Below are positions 12,912 to 22,440 of a DNA stretch of 64,000 nucleotides, piece by piece. The position numbers were made by a program, and so were the translations under genes. Each line of letters begins with the position of its first letter. Positions within the stretch are counted from its first letter, which is position 1. Source of the stretch: Mrakia gelida (taxonomy: Eukaryota; Basidiomycota; Tremellomycetes; Cystofilobasidiales; Mrakiaceae); NCBI GenBank assembly GCA_024345305.1, contig BRON01000016.1, forward strand, positions 62,001 through 126,000, written 5' to 3'. The notes beneath the pieces were generated by a model. The model saw nothing but the letters and a program-made list of their open reading frames with translations, was not told the origin of the DNA and made no database searches.

Positions 12912-14194
12912 ATGTCAATACTCACTCCCACTCAGTTCGGACAGCTTCTAGGACTCAGAGAAGGACGAGATGCGCCGGCCGTCAGGATTATCTCGTATCA
13001 AACGATGAGCCAGAACAAAGCGATGGTTCGTGCGCTTCGTTCCCTTCCAGCCCTCTTCTCTCGCCCTCTCCTACAACATCACTGAATCTTACTCAATTTC
13101 TGCACACAGATCCAGAAGGTTGTTCTTTCGCCAGATCCTTACTTCGTTTGTCCCCCGCATCCATCAGTCGAGAGGGGAGAGCTCGATTTGAGAGAGCGAG
13201 CAAGCTCACCTTCCCTCCCTTCTTGTCTTTCTCTCCCAACCAGTCCGAGCTCGCTGCTCTCTTCCTCCCATGCCTCCTCAGGACCTTCTTCGAGTCTCCG
13301 CTCGACCCGTACGGCCAAGAAGCTCAGCGTTACCTCCTCATGGAAACCTTGGTGACGAGAACGGCTCAATCGACGTGCTTCGCCCGTTGGTGGATGGATC
13401 ATCCCGAGGAGGCCTGCACGATGCTCTCCAAGATATACCGGCTTCTCCTTTCAGCTCCCGCAGCTCGCTATCGTGTATGTCCCTCTGTAGTCTTATCCCT
13501 ACTTCCCTCACTCCTCTCTTACAGCCAAACAGCCGGCGAGCTCACTTCGCTCCCGCGCGTCCCTCCCTTTATCTCTCTCCCTCTTTCCAAACTCAGGAAC
13601 CCTTCATTCAAGACTGCGTTCATCATCACACAGACCTCTTCGAGGTTTTTACCAACGAATCCATGGCCAACCTCCCTCCAGGCTACGTCCTTCCCGTCCT
13701 CGACACGGACACCCAGAGGAGGATCCTTCGCCTCCCCATGCCTCACGAAAAGATGGACCTCGTCTTGACTATCGCGAACGGCGTGGATGTCTCGGAGGTT
13801 ACGAGGAAGAACAAGGCAGTTGGGCAGTTTGTTAGCTGGTGGACGTGCGAGGCGAAGAAGGGTTCGACGGACGACCAGTCTCGCGAGGCGAGGGACCTCG
13901 AGTGTGTGAGATTGGCGGAGGGCACGGGGATGAACGCTTGTGCTCGGGTGAGTGAACATGTCCTCGTCTTATGATCTGCTCTAGGTGATGAGATCTGACT
14001 CATCTCCCTTCCTTTTACTTCCTTCAGTGCCTCGTCGTTCGATACTGCTCGCGAGGTTCGTCTTTCTTCCGCCTTCGCCGCTCCTCCGTTCTCCTCACTC
14101 GCTCTCCGGACTGACTTCTCGCCCCGCTCTAGAACATCAACGACTCGACTGGAAACGACACAAGATCACCTGCTTCAAGTCGAGCTGGTACTGA
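12912..14194 (+). CDS. MYND-3: MYND-type zinc-finger family protein (apparently intact)
   Basis: The clearest intact family member. Exon 1 is MSILTPTQFGQLLGLREGRD through NKAM, ending at a GTTCGT donor. Exon 2 encodes IQKVVLSPDPYF (donor GTTTGT). Exon 3 starts SELAALFLPCLLRTFFESPL and includes FARWWMDHPEEACTMLSKIY, the family's HPxEA motif, ending at GTATGT. Exon 4 runs from EPFIQDCVHHHTDLFEVF to WWTCEAKKG...DLECVR...MNACAR. Exon 5 is CLVVRYCSR (donor GTTCGT). Exon 6 is EHQRLDWKRHKITCFKSSWY-stop. The zinc ligands are C-x19-C, C-x2-C, YC, H (from HQ) and HK-x2-C. A Cys of canonical MYND (YCSxxCQ) is His here. The start is the first ATG, 152 bp from DIS3. Partner and function are unknown. Confidence 0.8.
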
Positions 14195-14887
14195 CGGCTT
14201 TGTCGACGCGTCTCGTTCGGTTTCAAGTGCGTTCTCGTTTCGGCTTCCCCCCTCCCGCTGATCCCCTTCTACAGACTCCCTCTGACCTTCCTGTCTCCTC
14301 CTGGCAGCTCTCACTCGGACCTCATCGAACTCTCTCCTCGTCGTCGTCTTCTACGGCTCGTTTTCGCCACGACACCAACGCGTCAGTCTCGCTCACTCTC
14401 TCTCCTTCTTCCCTCGTGTCGCTGACCGCGTTCTCTCGTCTATATTAACAGCTACGGTCTGTTTTCACGTGCAGCGTGCACAAGGGAGCTGGGGGAGGGA
14501 AGAGGGCGACCGAGGAGGAGGACGAGCGAAGCTTCCGCGTCGTCGCGTCGAGAACAATGCGCTGAGACGGCGGTCTCCGACTCGTTATCTCATTTTTTTT
14601 TAGTGAAGGGAAAGGCAAGGATATTTTCATGCTCTTTCGCAGGAAGATCTGGAGTTGCGACGGCACGGACGCAGCCAGATCGAGACGGTGAAGGAGATAG
14701 GAGAGACGCGTCGATCTTTCGTTCGAAGGGCGAGGTCCTTCGTCTGCCTCCTCCGCCTCTTCAGAGCACCATTGTGTCACGAACGAGGAGGCTTTCGTTC
14801 AGCAGCGACTCGTGGAGGGGTTTTCTGACGAGAAGGAGTCATAGGTATACGTCAAACCCATCGGATGTCCTCGACGCGTCGTTCGTT
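14195..14887. other. Intergenic, between convergent MYND-3 and MYND-4
   Basis: About 690 bp of 3' flanking DNA. It contains three copies of GACGCGTC (14206, 14705, 14873) and a small inverted repeat, CACGTGCAGCGTGCAC, near 14467. No credible coding segment was found. If MYND-4 is read through its frameshift, its frame would run on into this region as far as 14799. Confidence 0.5.
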
Positions 14888-16394
14888 CTACCAGATCGGC
14901 TTCCAGCACGTCTTCTTGTGGGTCTTCCAGTGGAGTTTTTTGATGACCTAGTTGAAAAAGGGTCGAACAGGGGAGATAGAGGGGCGAGAGGTCAGTTTGG
15001 GCGAGGGGAAAGGGAGGAGGGGAGCAGAGACGAGATGAGCGAAGGAGAAAAGCGAGGGGAGCGCCAAGAGGAGAGGAAACCGGAGGAGAAGGAGAAGAGG
15101 AGGCAAGGAGGCGAGGGAGAAGTACCGACGGAGCAGTATCGGACTGCTTTGCACTGCGGAGAAAGAGAGAGCAGAGCGTCGGGAAGTCAGTGTTCCGCGT
15201 CGGGGTGAAGTTCGACTCCATCGACGAGCAGAAACAAGAAACGCGACCCCAAACTCACACGTCCACAAGTCATCAACTCCTCCCCATCTTCTCTCTCCTC
15301 GCACTTCCCCGACCCTTCTCCCTTCCCCGAGCACTTCCACCAGACCATGTTCCGTGAGAGCAACTCGAAGCTCTCCGTCGGCAGCGCACCTCGAATCGCC
15401 AACATCAACGACCCAGAGATCAGCTCCAAAAGCTCCAGCTCGTTTCTAGAATCCAGCGAAGGAGGTTTCCGGTTGGCTTGAAGGCCGTGGGAGAGGGTAC
15501 GGAGGGAGGCGGAGAAGCGAAGAGCTGAAGGGGAGGGCGGGAGGGGAGTTGGAGGTTGAGGTTCGACTCCGTAGGTTTGGTCGAGTTGGATGGCGAAGAG
15601 GGAGCGAATCCGGTTTCCAGTCTCGGTGAGGGATTGGGACGGAGTTCGAGTTCGCAGGGAAACGGTCTGAGAGGAGTGGAGAGAGAAGAAAAAGGAAGGA
15701 GGAGGAGCGTCGCGTCAGACGCAGAGAGATTCGATGGATTCGCCAGCAGCAATGAGATTTGGAAGGGGACGTACCCGATCCCACAGATGGGCAGTGTCCG
15801 GGAAGTGTGATCCGTAGAGATGATAGAGCGAGTCCAAAAGAGCTGCTCCCTCCTCTGGCATCCTGCAGTAACGATCGAAGACGGGCAGGTTTTGAACTCC
15901 CATGATGAGCAGGACTCTCGTCCAGGTGTTGTCGACCTTCGTGAGGGAGGCGAGTGTGTGAGCTCGGACGAGCTGTGGGAGGTGAAGATGAGCGAGGCCG
16001 GACTGATGGAAGGAAAGACGTGTCAGGCTCGAGAGGAGCTCAGGCAAGCGAGGGCAGAGGAGTAGGGAAGGAGACTCGAGCTCGCCAACGGCTCGATGCC
16101 ATCTTCCATCGAGAGATCGTCGAGCGTTTCAATCTGCGGAAAGGAGAGCAGAGAGAGTGTAAGCTAGGTAAGAGCTCAAAGTCGTGAGGGTTTCGACCAG
16201 CGATGCAAACTCACCACGTCCTGTCTACGGTTCCATCTGTCGAGGGAGTCTCGAAGCTCAGCAGGGACCAAAGGGTCGTCGCTGTCGAGACCTGAGAGGG
16301 CTTCGAGCCCCGGGTCTTGGACGATCATCATCTGGTACGAGCAGTCTTTATCGAGGCCTAAAACGCTCGCTATGATGTCCGAGGAGAGTTCCAT
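14888..16394 (-). CDS. MYND-4: MYND-type zinc-finger family protein with apparent frameshift in the finger
   Basis: Family member starting MELSSDIIASVLGLDKDCSY. Exon 2 includes IETLDDLSMEDGIEPL. Exon 3 carries SGLAHLHLPQLVRAHTLASL and FDRYCRMPEEGAALLDSLY, the counterpart of the HPxEA motif. The finger runs MVWWKCSGKGEGSGKCEE, then LMTCGR, then CKAVRYCSV ending at a GTACTT donor in phase 1. The last exon should then read HQ-x2-x-DW-K-x-HK in that phase. The run of six A (14936-14941 on the + strand as T6) is one base longer than the paralogues allow, so the correct frame gives GHQKTPLEDPQEDVL and loses the last ligands. The -1 frame gives LHWKTHKKTCWKPIW-stop at 14888, an intact family ending. 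The end given is that of the intact frame. Sequencing error, recent frameshift or an unusual donor are all possible. Confidence 0.6.
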
Positions 16395-16594
16395 CGAGAG
16401 AGGAGAGCGGGAGGAGGAGGGAGGGAGGGTCGGAGGGAGTTGAGCTCGAGGGTTTGAAGCGCGAACTGAGCGTTGAAAGAAGCAAGAAAGAAAGTCAGAA
16501 GTTGTGTTTTCGCAGCGCAGATAGATCTCTGAGGGCCTGACCTATCTGAGAACGAAAGCCCTGCAACTGCCTCCTCCTTCGCTTCCCTCCCAAA

Positions 16595-18080
16595 ATGAGC
16601 GGTGCCTCTCCTCCCAGAGCTTTCGGAGAGCTTCTCGGCCTCAAACCTCGCCTCGAGCTCGTACCTCAGCCAATTAGGGATCGAGATGCGGCGCAGCAAG
16701 CGTTCGACATGGTGAGCTTTGAACTTGGATTTCTCCTTCTTTGACGTCCTCCTCGACGCTGATGACCGCTCGCTCTCCTTGCGTCTTCCAGTTCTCCCTC
16801 CTCGACGGCTCTGGGGATCGAGAGTTCTGGGTTGGTCTCTTGATCCCGTCCGAAGAACGAACACCTACGCAGGAGACGAACGAAGCTCCCAACTTTACCT
16901 GACCCTCGACCTCCTTCCTTCCTTTTCTTCTCCAGCACGAGTTCGGTGCTCTATACCTGCCCTCCCTCTTCTCCACATTCTTCAACGCCGATATCTACAA
17001 CATCTTCGACGGAGCTTTCTTTCGCTCCTGGAACGTCCTGGCGTCCTCTGCCCTCCGAACCCTCGGCTGCGAAGGAAGCACGACCCCCATGGGCGCTCGT
17101 TTCATTCGAGACCATCCCAAGGAGGCGATGCAGTTCTTCGTCAACCTCGAATACAGGATACTGGACGCTGATGACTTGGATGTCTCTGCAGAAGTGAGTT
17201 CGCGTTCTTCTTCGAGCGAGAAGAATGAGAGGCGAGGGAGCCGAACGACGTCGCGGACAAACTCTTCCTCCTCCTCCTCTGACTTCCTCCTTTGATTTCC
17301 CACTCTACTCTCAAGGATGAAGATGAAGGAGGAGACTTGCCAATCTCCGTCGTCCTCCGAATGGTCTTACCCTACCTGTGCGACATCCTTCGTCAACTCA
17401 CACGGTCCCTCTTCCTCTTCCTCCCTCCGTCCACCGCCGTCCCCGAACTTACCTCGTTCGGTCGGAACAAAAGTGCATCCCTCATGGCCAAGCTGCATCC
17501 TCTCCGAAGCGGATTCACGGAGCAGGAGAACGACCGTCGGAACCTCTTCGACGAATCCCTGGCGGTCCTCGAGCTCCTCAGCGAACCAAACTTCCACGCG
17601 AGGATGAACGAAATGTACTCAGGATCGGGCGAGGACTCGGTATAGCACAGATGCGAGACGACAGGAGTGATTCAAGAAGGGAGGGAAGACGTGGACTCGA
17701 TCGGGGAGTGCACGAAGGGAGACGAGAACGAGGAAATGATGGCCTGCAGTCGCGTGAGTTCGAATCCTTTCTGTGTTTTGTCTCGTCTTCTCAAGCCGTG
17801 ACCTGCGTGCTGGCTCATCCATATCCCATCGCAGAGGCCATAGCTGATTGTTTTGTATACGCCTCTTTCATCTAGTGTCTAGCAGTGCGATACTGCTCGA
17901 AAGGTTCGTCCTCGGCGACGCGTCAAACCCTCGCCTTTTCTCTTCCTCCTTCTCCTGCCGCATCTTCGCGGTCGACTCTATCAGACCCACTCTAATCGGA
18001 CATGTCCTTGAACCTCCACAGCTCATCAAAAACTCGACTGGAAGCGACACAAGAAGCTCTGTTTCGAGCCGCGTTGGTGA
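16595..18080 (+). CDS. MYND-5: MYND-type zinc-finger family protein with in-frame UAG before the finger
   Basis: Family member starting MSGASPPRAFGELLGLKPRL. Exon 2 is FSLLDGSGDREFW and exon 3 starts HEFGALYLPSLFSTFFNADI, with MGARFIRDHPKEAMQFFVNL. Exon 4 runs DEDEGGDLPISVVLRMVLPY onward to SGSGEDSV and then TAG at 17643-17645. In the same frame the next codons give HRCETTGVIQEGRED, SIGECTKGDENEEMMACSR, then the separate exon CLAVRYCSK (donor GTTCGT) and AHQKLDWKRHKKLCFEPRW-stop at 18080. The stop replaces the Trp found three residues before the first Cys in paralogues (TWRHC, ETWWRC, IWSGC), a one-base TGG to TAG difference. Everything downstream is otherwise undamaged. As written the product lacks the finger. 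Its start is 200 bp from that of divergent MYND-4. Confidence 0.65.
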
Positions 18081-18926
18081 ACCTCGACGCCAGCTCCGAC
18101 TATTCTTCTTCTTCTTCACCTCGTGAGTCCTCGCGGTCGTCCAGCCTTTCTCGCCCTTCTTCGCTGAGAGCGCTTCGCTGACTCTCTTCCCTTCTCTCCT
18201 CAACAGTCCCTCTCAGTCCCCAACTCGTTCGGGTTCGTCGCGTCTCGTTTTCGAGTTCCCTTCAGCCCAGCGTTGTTCTCTCGTTTCGTTCGCTGACTCT
18301 TCCTTTCCTTTCTTACCCACCCAAAACTCCGCAGGCCCTTCCTTCGAAACGCAACCCCACCTCGCTGCTACGGCACTTCGAAACACGTCGCTGGCACGTC
18401 AAAGACGGACTCTTTTTCTTGGGTCTGTCGGCTGTCGTCCAGCTCGATCTCTATCTTGTATGCTCTCACTCATCTCCCCATGCTCGCATCGCATCGAAAG
18501 AAATCCAGCTCTCGCTCGTCCACAACACAACACGTCCAAGCCCTCTCGCTTTGTCCTCCTTTCCTCTTTCGTCTCTCCTCGCTCGCTCGAAACTCCTTCC
18601 CTCCCTCGCGCTCCCCTCTCTCTCTCACCATCTTCCCATCCTTCCCACCCTCTTCACTTTTCCCTACGCCCCACCGCTCCCGCCCAACCACTCGCAGCCA
18701 CAAAAGAGAACGAGAAAGGAAGGAAGAGAAGAAAAAGCCCATCAAAGAACCAGAGAAGAGAAACGTAAAAAGGGACACGACGGTGGGGGTTGGAAACGAG
18801 AACGAGTAAACTAAGTAGAGAAGCCGAGCGAGAACGAATCAAAGGCAGGTAGGTATAACAAGAACGAAGCCACGAGCGGAGCAAAACAGAGGTTGGTTTT
18901 ACAAAACGTTGGGTTCGTGGGCGCGT
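18081..18926. other. 3' flank of MYND-5 and NHP6, no recognised gene
   Basis: About 850 bp between convergent MYND-5 and NHP6. At least two segments look like introns in the 3' untranslated region of MYND-5: donor-like sites followed by GCTGACTCT and pyrimidine-rich CAG acceptors near 18207 and 18333. The purine-rich stretch 18700-18810 is probably the NHP6 3' untranslated region. I see no supported coding segment. Confidence 0.4.
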
Positions 18927-20314
18927 CTACTCGTCGTCGGAAGCCTCATCGTCCTCGGACTCCTCCTTAGCGGCAGCAGCCTTCTTGGAAGCGGGCTTGG
19001 CCTTGGAGGAGGGTTTGGCGGCTCCTCCTCCTCCGGACTGGAGTGGGTGGGTGAGAAGGAAGGGGTAGGGAGGGGGGGAGGGTGAGGGAGTGGGAGGGAG
19101 GGGGAGGGGAGGGGTGGAGGGTGAGAGTGAAGAGGGTGGTGAGGGGATGGGAGAGGAAGGGGAGGAGATGAGGGAAAAGAGTCAGCGACGAAACGAACGA
19201 ACGACGAGAAAGAAGGAGAGGGAGGGGGAGGGAAAATCGACGAGCAACGAACCTCGTAAGCGGCCTGAGCCTCAGAAGCTCGGATCTTGTCCTTGTCGGC
19301 GAGGTCGACGTAGGGCTGTTAGGCGGAGCGAGGGTCGAAGGGGGACGAGGGGAATAAGGGGAGAAGAGGAGAGAAAGAAGTGAGAGAGGGGAGGGAGGTC
19401 AGCGCTTCGTTTCGTCTCGACGCGTCCTTTCGTTCGACAGACTTGAAGGGGAAGAGGAAGAAAGAGGGAGATTGATCGAACGAACCTGCTTCTCTCCATC
19501 AGAAAGACCCTTCCACTTGGCTCCGAGGAGCTTACCGAGCTCACCTATAGAACACGAACCAAACCAAGGAAGGGAGGAGGGGTCAGTTTCGACTCGTTCG
19601 CGTCTCGTTCTGTCCCTCTTCGCGAGCTGGGGTGTGTCGAGGTGAAGGTGGAGGAGGTTTGGGTTCGGTGTGGGTGAGAAGAGTGTGAGAACGGAGAGGG
19701 AGGGACGAGGTGGCGAAGCGGCGAGAGGAAGAGGAAGAGGAGGGACGTTCGACTCACCGAAGGTAGCCTCAGGGTTGTCCTCCTTGACCTTAGCACGCTG
19801 CTCCTGGGAGAAGATCATGTATGAGGAGAGGGCCCTGTGCAGATGAAAGAAAGAACGAGCGAGCGGAGAAAGAGAGAGGGAGGGAAGGAGGGGGAGTCAG
19901 TTCGAGCTTCGAGTTGTTGTTCGATTTCGCGTCTCCTTCGTTCGTTCGAAGGGAGGGAGAGTGAAGGGCTGAGGGAGGGACTCACTTCTTGGGGGCGTTC
20001 TTATCTTTAGGAGCCTTAGCGGGCTTCTTGTCCTTGGTGGACGAGGGCTTGGAGGCTGTATGCGTTCGAGAGTTGAGCGAAGAGGGAGGAAAAGGAGGGA
20101 GGGAGAGGGGAGGGAGGAAGGTCAGCATGTAGGCCTTCGACCCGTTCGTTCGATTCGATTCCTTCCTTCGAGAGATCCATCCACCACACACTAATAATGA
20201 GGATGAAAGAGGGGGAGAGATGTAGGGGTGTGGATGGGAGGGAGGAAGAGGAGAGAAAGACGAGAAGAACTCACCCTTGGGCTTGGAGACCTTCTCTTTG
20301 ACGTCTTTGGGCAT
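18927..20314 (-). CDS. NHP6: HMG-box DNA-bending chromatin protein, NHP6-type
   Basis: Small abundant nuclear protein that bends DNA and helps FACT reorganise nucleosomes. Exons give MPKDVKEKVSKPK, then ASKPSSTKDKKPAKAPKDKN with the basic arm KNAPKK. The HMG box follows: ALSSYMIFSQEQRAKVKEDN, PEATF, GELGKLLGAKWKGLSDGEKQ, PYVDLADKDKIRASEAQAAY. The tail is SGGGGAAKPSSKAKPASKKA and an acidic end, EESEDDEASDDE-stop. The order basic arm, one HMG box, acidic tail fits NHP6 with an HMGB-like C-terminal extension. Introns are long relative to exons (several hundred bases each), unusual for this window, and purine-rich on the + strand. The promoter side faces the 4.4 kb region without a recognised gene. 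Confidence 0.92.
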
Positions 20315-22440
20315 CTATAGATTTCGAACAAGGGGGAGAAGATGAGGAAAGAGGTCAGTATACGTCTATAAGCAAGAGCGCGAGAAAGGAAGGAGTGAAG
20401 GGTTGTTTATGGTTTCGGAGGTGTGCTTATCGCGAAGGGGAGGGGAGGGAGCGGAGGAACAGGCGAAGGCGAGAGCGAGATGGGGAGGGGAAGGGAGGCG
20501 ATGAATCGAGATGGTTCAAAGACGACGAAGGGAAGGTGGATGATCCTTCCATCCTTCCTTCCTTCCTCTCCCCTTGATGGTGATGATGAAGGGAGGGAGG
20601 GAGGGAGGAGACGGGTGGATGGTGGATGGATGCGCCAAACAAGTTGTTCGCTCCCTCCTCATCGTCGTCCATCTGACGTTCGTTCCATCGTTTCTCCTTC
20701 CCAATCGAGAGACACCGCCCCTTCCAACCCTTCCCATCCATCCATCCACCACCTTGAACATCCCACCAACGAGGGAGGAAGGGAAGGGAGGAAGGAGGAC
20801 CAGTCTCTGGCTGGATGCGCGAAGACGCGTCTCGCTTGAGTGGCTGAGGGAGGAGGGAGGGAGACAGGATGTTGTTGTGTGGGAAGGGAAGGGAGGACGA
20901 TATCGAACGAAAGGTGGCGAGGAGGAGAGCTAAGAAGTTGATTCGAACTCACGTTGGTAGTTGAAAGTAAAAGGGAGGTGGAGTGGGAGTTGAGAGATTG
21001 AACGAGGCGAGAGACGCGTCGGCTGGGTTGGGCTGGGAGGGGGGAAGGGGGGAGCTGGCTTGGGTGGGTGGAGGAGAGGAGAGGAGGAGGGAGGAGGCCA
21101 GGGCGAAAAGCCTAGGGAGAGCCAACCGTGGGAAGACAGCTCCTCCCCCTCCGCGGGTCTGCCGGCCCTTCCCTTCCTTCTTTCCTCTTCAAACCATCAT
21201 CATCCTCCCCTTTTTGTTCTTCTTTTTCGAAGATGTGGAGCAGGGAGGCAGGGCTCGAGGCTGGGAGTGCTCTCGTGTGATTCAGAGCGAAGAGGTGAGC
21301 TAGAAACGAGCTTCGAAGGTCGCTTTCCTTCCCTTCCTCCGAGCTGACTCTCCTGCTCCTCCCTTCTCCTTTCGGCGTATATAGCAGCCTCGTTCATATC
21401 TTTGACTCTCGCAGGACCTTTGTCTCTGCTGCTCTTTGCTTTCTCTTCGAGAAGGTACGACCTCACTCGTTCCCTTCAACGCCTTCCTTCGAATCCAAGC
21501 TCAAGAGCTGACCTCGTTCCCCTGCGTCTCTCCCTCTGCCTTACGTCAGATCCAGACTATCTCCCCTTGTGTCGGAACCATCCATTAGCCTTCGACTCCT
21601 ATCCCCACGGTCTCTCTGGAAAAATCGAGGATCCTCGTCGTGCTGGACGTCAAGGTTCGTCCGCTTCATCTTTCCCTTTCCTCCATCTCATCCTCCCTCG
21701 CCCTCCTCTTTTACTTCCTCCTGCTCTGCCCCCGCGTCTATATCTCGCTCTCATCCCTCCCATCCATACCCCCTCTTCCTTCTCCCTCTCACCAACGACC
21801 CGGGCCTCCTCGACGCTTCCTTCCTCTGCTGGTTGGATGGTTTCGAGAATCCATCCCATCACTCAGACTCGACTCTTCCTCGAGCTCTGAATGGTCGCTT
21901 GGATCTCTGAACGGTCGCCACTCTAGAGATCGGGTTGAGTCTGAGTGCGCTTCCAGGAAGGGGAGAGCGAGGGGAGGAAGAGAGGGCGAGGGAGGACCAG
22001 AGCTGCAAAGCTGCCTCCCACGACCTCGCGTGGTCTCGTTTGTCTGTTTCGCTACCAGCTCCCTCTTTTCCTTCGTCTCTCCTCTTCCCTGTTCACTTCA
22101 TCTCCTTTTCCTTCCTCTTTCTCGTCCTCTCTCCCTCTCATCCCCTCTCTCTCCCTCCCTCTCCTCGTCCCTCGCTCGCTCGCCCGTGCACCAACCTCTC
22201 CAACCCTTCTTCCCACTCTGACTTCGACATCGAATCCATCCTGCTGCTGAGTGAAATCTCAGAATCAGTTTGTATTCCTTGTACAGATCAAGCGGGGAAG
22301 TCGTGTTTGAGAGGCTGTCTGCTGGTCGTTCATGGAGAGCGGAGAAACATGTCGTTCGAAGCTGAGTCCTTCGTTTTGCCTTGCTTTCTTGTCACTCTAT
22401 CGTCTATCCTTTGTCTTCCTCCCTTTTCCTCTGGTCTTGG
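20315..22440. other. Gene-poor region with spliced-looking, probably non-coding segments
   Basis: The first kilobase is the presumed NHP6 promoter and leader, rich in GGGA and CTTCC runs. From about 21290 on the + strand, intron-like signals recur. GTGAGCTAG at 21295 is followed by GAGCTGACT and an acceptor at about 21415. A 40-nt segment follows, with donor GTACGA at 21457, GAGCTGACC, and acceptor GTCAG near 21550. A further segment ends at GTTCGT (about 21655). The intervening segments carry no sustained frame that resembles a known protein. This suggests a spliced non-coding transcript or the remains of a gene. Two GACGCGTC copies lie at 20824 and 21013. Confidence 0.35.

Noticed and set aside
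12734..13768. A continuous 344-codon frame over the DIS3/MYND-3 promoter and MYND-3 exons
   Set aside because: Its first part is antisense to DIS3 and its middle reads through two introns of MYND-3. Only the segment encoding SELAALFLPCLLRTFF is real exon.
17640..17651. An 11-nt intron (GTATAGCACAG) that would bypass the UAG in MYND-5
   Set aside because: It is far below the minimum spliceable length and has no branch site. Removing 11 nt would also shift the frame.
18300..18470. A possible further coding exon after MYND-5 (reading through LLRHFETRRWHVKDG)
   Set aside because: It follows an in-frame stop, joins no other exon convincingly, and no paralogue has a counterpart.
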